From NCBI RefSeq assembly GCF_900141915.1, contig NZ_FQZG01000011.1, positions 21,762 to 85,761 of the forward strand: DNA of 64,000 nucleotides, read 5' to 3'. Position 1 is the first letter of the stretch, and the number at the start of each line of letters is the position of its first letter. Origin of the DNA: Tessaracoccus bendigoensis DSM 12906 (GTDB taxonomy: Bacteria > Actinomycetota > Actinomycetes > Propionibacteriales > Propionibacteriaceae). Made by a program: the position numbers and the translations under genes. Below are positions 17,308-23,963 of this stretch, one piece after another. The notes under the pieces are model-generated. The model had not been told where the DNA came from and did no database searches. It saw nothing but the letters and a program-made list of their open reading frames with translations.

Positions 17308-18123
17308 TCAGCGCAACTCCAGCCTGCGGCTGTACGACACCTTCGCCCAGCCGATTGCGACGATCGCTACCCCGAAGAGCACGACGAACACGGCGACGGG
17401 GAGCACCGGGGCGTTGTCGCCGATCTTGAAGATCGCCATTGGGTCCCAGAGCAGTTCGATGTCCGGGAACCGCCTGAGATCCAGCGACGGGGGGATGAAC
17501 AGGGAGAGGACGCCGAGGATCTGGGTGGCGACGTAGTACAGGAACCAGGTCAGGACCACGCCGCCGAAGCCCGACCGGTTGATCCAGGCCTCGCTCCCGA
17601 CGGTCGCGGCGAAGAAGAACGGCGTGATCATCACGAGCGGGTAGAGCAGCACCGTGACGACGAAGACGGCCAGCAGCCACGCGGGCAGCTCACCGATCGC
17701 CTCAAGGGCGCGACCGAGCATCGCCAGCGTCTCCCGGGGCGCCACCCCGCTGGTCGCGCCGGTGGCGATGTTGGCCGGAATCTGGAGGAGGAACCCGATC
17801 GCCAGCGCCAGGAGCGTGGCGAGGTAGGCGTAGGCGGCCTTCACGGTAAATATCGTCGACCCCGCTGCGGGGATGGCTGCGGTGAAGTAGCCGGTCTTCG
17901 AGTAGGTCGAACGGTAGAAGTCGAGCGAGATCAACAGCGGGACGGCCACGATGTACCCGGCCGCGGCAAAGACGGCCAGGACGGCGAACAACACGTTCAG
18001 CGGCGCAGGCAGCAGCATGGCCGCTCCCGAGAAGGTCGCGACGACGAGGGTCACCGCGAGCGTGACCAGGGCGAACGGGCGCCAGGTGCGCAGGAGCTCA
18101 TGCTTGAACAAGGTGCGGATCAT
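17308..18123 (-). CDS. ABC-2-type transporter permease subunit
   Basis: This is a 271-residue membrane protein with about six helices, starting MIRTLFKHELLRTWRPF in the manner of ABC-2-type exporter permeases. Its ATG overlaps the stop of the ATPase gene (ATGA), and with the GntR-type regulator it forms a tight three-gene operon. YtrA-type GntR plus ATPase plus permease operons are known in Firmicutes and actinobacteria and often respond to cell-envelope stress or peptide antibiotics; that role is inference here. An internal segment with an amphipathic, Pro-containing stretch (PSLDLRRFPDIELLWDP) lies before the last helix. Confidence 0.85.
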   Translation of the reverse strand: MIRTLFKHELLRTWRPFALVTLAVTLVVATFSGAAMLLPAPLNVLFAVLAVFAAAGYIVAVPLLISLDFYRSTYSKTGYFTAAIPAAGSTIFTVKAAYAYLATLLALAIGFLLQIPANIATGATSGVAPRETLAMLGRALEAIGELPAWLLAVFVVTVLLYPLVMITPFFFAATVGSEAWINRSGFGGVVLTWFLYYVATQILGVLSLFIPPSLDLRRFPDIELLWDPMAIFKIGDNAPVLPVAVFVVLFGVAIVAIGWAKVSYSRRLELR

Positions 18124-18812
18124 CGGTAGACCTTCCTGAAGAGCGCGTCGATGGAGACGCCGTGCTGGGTGCGTAGGTCGTCGACGTCCCCGGTCAGCAG
18201 CACCTGGCCGTAGCGCATGAACGCGACGCCGTCGAGGATCGGTTCGAGGTCGTGGATGAGGTGGGTGGAGATGAGCACCAGAGCCTCGGGCGGCAGGTCG
18301 CGGATGATGGCCTGGAGGAGGATGTCGCGCGCGGCCGGGTCGACGCCGGAGATCGGCTCGTCCAGCAGGTACACCTTCGCCCGCCGCGACATGGCCAACG
18401 CGATCTGGGCCTTCTCGCGCATGCCCTTCGACAGCGTCGAGAGCTTGCGAGACGGGTCGAGCCCGAAGAAGCCGATGAGGTCGGACGCGTGCTCGCGGCT
18501 GAAATCGGCGAAGAAATCGTCGTACATGCGGATGCAGAAGTCGATGGTGGCCGAGTCGGGCAGGAAGCTGGCGTCCGGCAGGAACGAGACGATCGCCTTG
18601 CTCTCGGGCCCTGGACGGTGGCCGTGGATCGACACTTCTCCCCCGTACTGGGTCAGCGCACCGGCCAGCACCTTCAGCAGCGTCGTCTTGCCGCAGCCGT
18701 TCTCGCCGAGCAGACCGACGATCTGTCCGGGTGGAAGCTCAAGGTCGAGGCCGTTGATTGCTCTGAACTTGCCGTAGTCCTTGGTGAGGCCCCTGATCGA
18801 GATGGCGCTCAT
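18120..18812 (-). CDS. ABC transporter ATP-binding protein
   Basis: The 230-residue ATPase has Walker A GENGCGKTT, signature-like LSKGMREKAQIAL, Walker B VYLLDEPISGVD and the switch histidine in STHLIHDLE. It resembles the ATPases of ABC-2 exporters controlled by YtrA-type regulators. It overlaps the GntR gene upstream and the permease gene downstream by four bases each. The start ATG at 18812 gives the standard domain; a longer upstream frame overlaps the regulator gene and is not credible. Confidence 0.93.
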   Translation of the reverse strand: MSAISIRGLTKDYGKFRAINGLDLELPPGQIVGLLGENGCGKTTLLKVLAGALTQYGGEVSIHGHRPGPESKAIVSFLPDASFLPDSATIDFCIRMYDDFFADFSREHASDLIGFFGLDPSRKLSTLSKGMREKAQIALAMSRRAKVYLLDEPISGVDPAARDILLQAIIRDLPPEALVLISTHLIHDLEPILDGVAFMRYGQVLLTGDVDDLRTQHGVSIDALFRKVYR

Positions 18813-19186
18813 GACTGTTCTCCTTCCGTGGCGTCTCGCCACTGGGCGCCCAGGAGTTCCCGGGCTGCGTCGAGGCTCATCCCGAGCCCCTGCGCGCGTC
18901 TGGCGTATTCGGTGGCGACCTCCGAGGCAAGGTCGACCCTCGCCTGGTCGATTGCTGCGGCGTCGAGGGTGACGAACCGTCCGGCGGTGCGCTCCGATCG
19001 GCTGAGGCCTTGTCGGTCCAGCTCGGCCAGCGCGCGTTGGACGGTGTTCGGGTTGACCCTCAGGTCGAGGGCCAGTTCGCGGACGCCGGGGATCCGGTCG
19101 CCCGGTGGCCATGTCCCGACGGCGATGCGGCGGGTGAACTCGCCGACGAGTTGCAGCCAGATGGGGCTGCTCGGGTCGAACTCCAC
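18809..19186 (-). CDS. GntR-family (YtrA subfamily) transcriptional regulator
   Basis: The 125-residue protein has the short YtrA-type layout: a winged helix-turn-helix in residues 1-75 (IWLQLVGEFTRRIAVGTWPPG, VRELALDLRVNPNTVQRALAEL) and only a small C-terminal helix pair. It starts with GTG behind a GGTGAG site. It is the first gene of the operon with the ATPase and permease, and a large palindrome 20 bases upstream overlaps its promoter, so autoregulation is likely. The inducer is unknown. Confidence 0.92.
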   Translation of the reverse strand: MEFDPSSPIWLQLVGEFTRRIAVGTWPPGDRIPGVRELALDLRVNPNTVQRALAELDRQGLSRSERTAGRFVTLDAAAIDQARVDLASEVATEYARRAQGLGMSLDAARELLGAQWRDATEGEQS

Positions 19187-19205
19187 GACTCACCGCCTTG
19201 TGTTG

Positions 19206-19227
19206 TTGTATTAGGTACTTAATACAA
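19206..19227 (-). promoter_or_regulatory. GntR/YtrA operator overlapping the operon promoter
   Basis: Perfect 8-bp arms TTGTATTA and TAATACAA flank a six-base centre (GGTACT). On the minus strand TTGTCC (19235-19230), a 16-base spacer and TAATAC form a plausible promoter, whose -10 lies in the downstream arm. The region is AT-rich against a high-GC background. Binding by the adjacent GntR regulator would block transcription. Confidence 0.75.
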
Positions 19228-19280
19228 TAGGACAAAGGTGTGTGCGGGTCAAGGGCTGGGGGCGCGGGCTGGGTGAGGAG

Positions 19281-19591
19281 TTTGAGCAGGATTTGCTAGT
19301 CATTGGGGGCTTGGGTGCGTTGTCTGCTGACGATGCCAGCGGAAGGGATTTGACTTGCGGATCCCTGCTCAAAGCTGGGCGGGGCAGGAGTTTGAGCAGG
19401 ATTTACTACTCATTGGGGGCTTGGGTGCGTTGTCTGCTGACGATGCCAGCGGAAGGGATTTGACTTGCGGATCCCTGCTCAAAGCTGGGCGAGGCATGAG
19501 TTTGAGCAGGATCCACTGCTCATTGGGGGCTCGGGCGCATTGTCTGCTGACGATGCCAGCGGAAGGGATTTGACTTGCGGATCCTGCTCAA
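19281..19591. repeat. Three 110-bp tandem repeats with inverted ends
   Basis: Units begin TTTGAGCAGGAT at 19281, 19391 and 19501, a period of exactly 110 bases. The first two differ at only a handful of positions; the third is more diverged and lacks the linker. Each unit ends GGATCCCTGCTCAAA (GGATCCTGCTCAA in the third), the inverse of its beginning, so each forms a 91-93-bp element with 12-15-bp inverted ends, separated by a GC-rich linker. Inside each is GCTGACGATGCCAGC, a second small inverted repeat. The array fills the gap between the 3' end of hemW and the GntR promoter. Short open frames through it repeat the same residues and look non-coding. Confidence 0.9.
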
Positions 19592-19612
19592 CCCGGGGAT
19601 CCTGGCCGAAGC

Positions 19613-20803
19613 TCAGTCGAGCAGGTCGCGGATCACGCCGTCGGCCAGGAGGCGTGCCCCGGCGCTCACCCGGACGCGTTCGCCCACCCGCTCGACCATG
19701 CCCCGATCCTCAAGGTCGGGCAGCCGTGCCGCCTCGGAAGGCGTCAGGACGTCGACCGGCAGGCCGTCGCGGAGCCGCAACTCGAGCAGCACCCGCTCGA
19801 CCCTGCGCTGGTCGGCGTCGAGCACCTCCCTGGCCAAGGCGGGCGAATGCCCCTCGGCCAGGGCCGCGGCGTAGCTGCGCGGGTGTTTGCGGTTCCAGAA
19901 CCTGACCCCTGCGATGTGGGAGTGGGCGCCCGGGCCGGTCCCCCACCAGTCGGCGCCCTTCCAGTAGGCCAGGTTGTGCCTGCATTCGCCGCCCGGGAGC
20001 GCCCAGTTGCTGACTTCGTAGTTATCGAACCCGAGCGCCGCCAGGGCCTCTTCGGCCAGCAGGTACTTGTCGGCCAGGTCATCATCGTCCGGCATCGGAA
20101 TCTCCCCGCGGCGCACCTGCATCGCGAGCCTCGTGCCCTCCTCCACGATCAGGGAATAGGCGCTGACGTGGTCGACGGAGGTGCCCGTGACGGCGTCCAG
20201 GCTCGCCCGCCAGTCGGCGAGGCTCTCCCCCGGGGTGCCGTAGATCAGGTCGAGGCTCACGTGCTCAAAGCCCGCCTCCCGCGCCCAGCCGGCGGCCGCC
20301 AACCCGCGTTCCGGGCTGTGCTCGCGCTCCAGCACCTTGAGCACGTGCGGTACGACCGACTGCAGGCCGAGCGAGATGCGGGTGAAGCCGTGTTCCCGCA
20401 GCCTCGCCAGGTATTCGGGCGTGACGGTTTCAGGGTTGGCCTCCGTCGTCACCTCGGCGTCGGGCGCCAGCTCGAACCGGTCGGCGATCGCGCCGAGGAT
20501 GCCTGAGAGGTCCGGCTCGGGCAGCCACGTCGGGGTGCCGCCGCCGAAGAACACCGTCTCGACCCGGCGCGGTCCCAACTCCCGGGCCGCCAGGTCCAGC
20601 TCTGCCCGCACCGCCTCCAGGTAGGACGCCGACGCGCCGTCGCCCGCCTCGCCCGGGGTGTAGGTGTTGAAGTCGCAGTATCCGCACCGCACCCGGCAGA
20701 ACGGCACGTGGACGTAGATGGAAAACGGCGCAGACGATGACCGCGCGGCGGAGGGTAGCGATCCGTCCAGCGGAGCCGGATCGCCTTCGGGAAGTTGGGC
20801 CAC
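19613..20803 (-). CDS. hemW: Radical SAM protein HemW (heme chaperone-like)
   Basis: The 396-residue protein has the HemW-type radical SAM cluster motif CRVRCGYC (Cys36, 40, 43) followed by FFGGGTPTWL, TEANPETVTPEYL and GLQSVVPHVLKVL. HemW binds heme and a 4Fe-4S cluster and is thought to insert heme into respiratory enzymes; it was long misnamed coproporphyrinogen III oxidase. In actinobacteria hemW usually follows lepA, but here a sugar importer and hrpB separate them. The C-terminal region carries the winged-helix-like tail expected for the full-length protein. Confidence 0.93.
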   Translation of the reverse strand: MAQLPEGDPAPLDGSLPSAARSSSAPFSIYVHVPFCRVRCGYCDFNTYTPGEAGDGASASYLEAVRAELDLAARELGPRRVETVFFGGGTPTWLPEPDLSGILGAIADRFELAPDAEVTTEANPETVTPEYLARLREHGFTRISLGLQSVVPHVLKVLEREHSPERGLAAAGWAREAGFEHVSLDLIYGTPGESLADWRASLDAVTGTSVDHVSAYSLIVEEGTRLAMQVRRGEIPMPDDDDLADKYLLAEEALAALGFDNYEVSNWALPGGECRHNLAYWKGADWWGTGPGAHSHIAGVRFWNRKHPRSYAAALAEGHSPALAREVLDADQRRVERVLLELRLRDGLPVDVLTPSEAARLPDLEDRGMVERVGERVRVSAGARLLADGVIRDLLD

Positions 20804-20874
20804 CTCGTCAGCTTACGGCGCAATCGTCGTAGCCTCGCCCACCAGGCGGGCCGATCCGTGCCAAGGTAAGCCCC

Positions 20875-22164
20875 ATGAATATCTCCCGACGATCCCTTCT
20901 GCTCGCGGGTGGCAGCCTGGCTGCAGCCGCAACCCTGGCCGCGTGCGGCAACAACAATCCCCTTTCCTCCCCGACGCCGATCGGCTCGACCTCCGCCTCC
21001 GGCTCGGCCAGCGACGTGACGCTGCAGCAGTGGTACCACGAGTACGGCGAAGCCGGCGTGAAGGAGGCGGTCGAAAGGTATGCGGCCGCTTACCCGAACG
21101 CGACGGTGGAGGTGAAGTGGACCCCCGGCGACTACTCCTCGATCCTCGCCGCGCAACTGCTCACCAACGACATCCCTGACGTCTTCGAATACGAGCAGGG
21201 CGGCTCGCTCGACATGATCCGCGCCGGTCAGCTCGAGGACCTGACCGAGTTGATCGGCGACCAGGCCGCAGACTTCAACCCCGCCGTCATGAAGCGGTTC
21301 ACGTTCGAAGACAAGATCTACGGCATTCCGCAGACGATCGACATGCAGCTGCTGTACTACCGGCCCTCGCTGCTCGAAGCCGCGGGCGTGGAACCGCCCA
21401 CCACCTTCGAACAGCTCGTGGCTGCGGCAAATGCCGTCAAGTCGGCCGACATCGGCGGCTTCTTCGCCGGCAACGACGGCGGCATCGGCGTGCTCGGCAC
21501 GATCCTGATCTGGGCCTCGGGCAGCGACCAACTCACCGAGGACCGCAGCGCCGTCGCATTCCTCAACGACGACTTCTACGCCGCGCTGACCTCCTACCGC
21601 GACTTCCTGCGATCCGGCGGGGTGCTGGAGGCCGCCTCGGCCGAATGGTACGACGGGGCCGCCTTCGTCAACGGCGAGGCCGCGATGCAGTGGGGTGGCC
21701 TGTGGTCGCTGCCCGACATCAAGAAGGCCTGGGGCGACGACGTCGCGGTGCTGCCGTTCCCGGCGATCGGGGCCAACGGGCGCCCAGCGGTCCCCTTCGG
21801 CGCGTTCGGGTCCTGCGTCGCGGCCAAGGGTGCGAACGTCGACGCCTCGAAGGCCTTCGCGAAGTGGCTGTGGATCGACCAGGAAGAGTTCCAGGTGGAC
21901 TTCTCCAACTCCTACGGCACCCACATCCCGGCCAAGCCGTCGCTCGTCGCCCAGGCGGACAAGCTCGCCGACGGCCCGGGCAAGGACGCAGCCCAGTTCG
22001 TCTCCGATCACGGCTTCGCCAACGACATCATGTGGTCGGGCGCCCTGGGCGACGCCTACTCCACCGCGGTCAGCAACGTGATCAAGGACGGCAAGGATCC
22101 GAAGACGGAGTTCGCCGCGTTCGAGGCGACCGCCAAGACCGAGCTGGCCAAGCTGCAAAGCTGA
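20875..22164 (+). CDS. Extracellular solute-binding lipoprotein, second CUT1 importer
   Basis: The 429-residue protein begins MNISRRSLLLAGGSL with a twin-arginine motif and a lipobox LAAC (Cys24), so Tat export and lipid anchoring are likely. The body is a family-1 solute-binding protein with DVFEYEQGGSLDMIRAGQLEDLTEL early and an aromatic-rich binding region. It is the first gene of a three-gene importer and is divergent from hemW with 71 bases between. AAGG lies about eight bases before the ATG. The ligand is unknown; no hydrolase or regulator is adjacent to suggest one. Confidence 0.93.
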   Translation: MNISRRSLLLAGGSLAAAATLAACGNNNPLSSPTPIGSTSASGSASDVTLQQWYHEYGEAGVKEAVERYAAAYPNATVEVKWTPGDYSSILAAQLLTNDIPDVFEYEQGGSLDMIRAGQLEDLTELIGDQAADFNPAVMKRFTFEDKIYGIPQTIDMQLLYYRPSLLEAAGVEPPTTFEQLVAAANAVKSADIGGFFAGNDGGIGVLGTILIWASGSDQLTEDRSAVAFLNDDFYAALTSYRDFLRSGGVLEAASAEWYDGAAFVNGEAAMQWGGLWSLPDIKKAWGDDVAVLPFPAIGANGRPAVPFGAFGSCVAAKGANVDASKAFAKWLWIDQEEFQVDFSNSYGTHIPAKPSLVAQADKLADGPGKDAAQFVSDHGFANDIMWSGALGDAYSTAVSNVIKDGKDPKTEFAAFEATAKTELAKLQS

Positions 22165-23117
22165 TGACGAGCGCCACAGCCCCCACCCAGCCCCGACGGG
22201 GGCTGTGGCACCGCGTGCGGGGGCGGCAAGGCCGCAACCTCTGGTTCGCGCTGTTCGTCGCCCCCTTCTTCATCGGCCTGCTGGTCTTCGTTTACGTGCC
22301 GATCGCGTGGAGTGCCTACCTCTCGTTCTTCGAGGCGCGCAACACCGTCACGCCGACCAAGTTCGTCGGGTTCGACAACTATCTCTACCTCCTGGGCGAC
22401 GACCTGTTCCGCAACTCGCTGCTGGTGTTCGTCGCATTCGCGGTGTTCATCGTGCCGCTCACCTACGCCTGTTCGCTCGGCCTGGCGCTTCTGCTCGACA
22501 AGCTCCGCTGGGGCCGGGCATTCTTCCGGTCGGTGTTCTTCATCCCGACGGCGGTCTCATACGTCATCGCCGCGATCATCTGGCGGTTCAGCTTCTTCAA
22601 CGGCGCCAGGTTCGGGCTGCTGAACTCATGGCTGCGCTCCTGGGGCTTCGACCCCGTCAACTGGCTGGGCGGCGGCAACAACCTGTACTGGATCGCGCTG
22701 GTCTCCGTGCGCCTATGGCTGCAGGTGGGCTTCTACATGATCTTGTTCATCGCCGGCCTGAACAAGATCCCGGTCGAGACGTATGAGGCGGCCGCCCTGG
22801 ACGGCGCGTCCGGCTGGAAGCTGCTGCGCTGGATCACACTTCCCCAGCTGCGGGCCACGAGCGTCGCCGTGGTCATGCTGCTGTTGATCAACGCGTTCCA
22901 GGCTTTCGACGAGTTCTACAACATGCTCGGCTCGATCGGCTCCTACCCACCGTACGGCCGGCCCCCGCTGGTGCACCTCTACCTGATCGCGCTGGGCGGC
23001 GGCAAACAGGACCTCGGCGTCGGCGGAGCGGGCACCGTCATCCTGACCGCGATCATCGTCGCCTTCGGAGTCCTGCAGAACCGGGTCCTCAACCGCGGCG
23101 AACGGGCCGATCGATGA
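22164..23117 (+). CDS. ABC sugar importer permease, MalF-type, second system
   Basis: This 317-residue permease has six helices and the EAA loop YEAAALDGASGWKLLRW. Its ATG overlaps the stop of the binding-protein gene (TGATG) and its own end overlaps the next permease gene (ATGA), so the three genes are translationally coupled. The N-terminal 25 residues are basic and cytoplasmic. A longer frame starting inside the binding-protein gene is a shadow. No ATPase gene follows. Confidence 0.94.
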   Translation: MTSATAPTQPRRGLWHRVRGRQGRNLWFALFVAPFFIGLLVFVYVPIAWSAYLSFFEARNTVTPTKFVGFDNYLYLLGDDLFRNSLLVFVAFAVFIVPLTYACSLGLALLLDKLRWGRAFFRSVFFIPTAVSYVIAAIIWRFSFFNGARFGLLNSWLRSWGFDPVNWLGGGNNLYWIALVSVRLWLQVGFYMILFIAGLNKIPVETYEAAALDGASGWKLLRWITLPQLRATSVAVVMLLLINAFQAFDEFYNMLGSIGSYPPYGRPPLVHLYLIALGGGKQDLGVGGAGTVILTAIIVAFGVLQNRVLNRGERADR

Positions 23118-23938
23118 AGACGGGAAAGGTGGGTCTCGCGCTGCGCTACGGTGTCGCCTCCGCTTTGGCGCTGCTCTTCCTGCTGCCGCTCTACGTCATC
23201 GTCCGCAACGCCTTCTCCACCAACGCCAACATCACCGCGGCCCGCTGGAACTGGCTGCCTGACCAGGCGAACCTGACCAACCTGCACTCGCTGCTGGCCA
23301 ACGACTCGATCGGCATCGTCCGCGCGATGGGCAACTCGGCGGTCATGTCGCTGCTGCAGACCGCCGGCACCGTCACCGTCAGCCTCCTGGCCGGCTACGC
23401 GCTGGCCCGCTACACCCACCGGGTCGCCAGGGTGCTGCTCGGCCTGACCGTGTTCACGCTGATGGTGCCCGCGGCGACCACGTTTCTGCCGATGTTCATC
23501 ATCACGGCCCAGCTCGGCTGGATCGACACCTTCCGGGGCCTGGTGATCCCCGGCATGTTTTCGGCGTTTGCGACCTACCTGTTCCGGCAGTTCTTCCTCG
23601 ACTTCCCCGTCGAGCTGGAGGACGCCTCACTGATCGACGGCTGCAACCCTTGGACCAGTTTCTGGCGGATAGTGGTGCCCAACTCGACGGGAATCATCGC
23701 CGCGGTCGGCACGATCGTCCTGATCGGCTCGTGGAACGCGTTCCTGTGGCCGACCCTGATCGGCCGCGACGCGACCCGCACCGTCCAGGTGGCGCTGAGC
23801 CAGTTCATGACCAGCCAGGGGGTGCGTTATCCGGAGCTGTTCATGGGCACGTTGGTGGCGGTGCTTCCGATGCTGTTCGTCTTCTTGTTCCTGCAGCGCT
23901 ACCTGGTTCAGGGGCTGACCACCTCCGGGCTTCGATAG
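23114..23938 (+). CDS. ABC sugar importer permease, MalG-type, second system
   Basis: This 274-residue permease starts MKTGKVGLALRYGVAS and has six helices with the EAA loop LEDASLIDGCNPWTSFWRI. It completes a binding protein-permease-permease importer without a nucleotide-binding subunit. The gene after it is an unrelated RNA helicase. As with the arabinan-locus importer, a shared multi-sugar ATPase elsewhere in the genome is the expected energy source. Confidence 0.94.
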   Translation: MKTGKVGLALRYGVASALALLFLLPLYVIVRNAFSTNANITAARWNWLPDQANLTNLHSLLANDSIGIVRAMGNSAVMSLLQTAGTVTVSLLAGYALARYTHRVARVLLGLTVFTLMVPAATTFLPMFIITAQLGWIDTFRGLVIPGMFSAFATYLFRQFFLDFPVELEDASLIDGCNPWTSFWRIVVPNSTGIIAAVGTIVLIGSWNAFLWPTLIGRDATRTVQVALSQFMTSQGVRYPELFMGTLVAVLPMLFVFLFLQRYLVQGLTTSGLR

Positions 23939-23963
23939 AGGGCGGATCGGGCACACTTGGCTG

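Noticed and set aside
19242..19905. Small proteins with repeated EQDLL-GGLGALSADDASG segments read through the tandem repeats
   Set aside because: They merely translate the 110-bp repeats, have no ribosome sites that fit, and one runs into the antisense of hemW.
20449..22158. 569-codon open frame antisense to the second binding-protein gene
   Set aside because: Low-complexity Gly/Arg/Asp-rich shadow typical of high-GC antisense frames; the plus-strand gene has clear family features.
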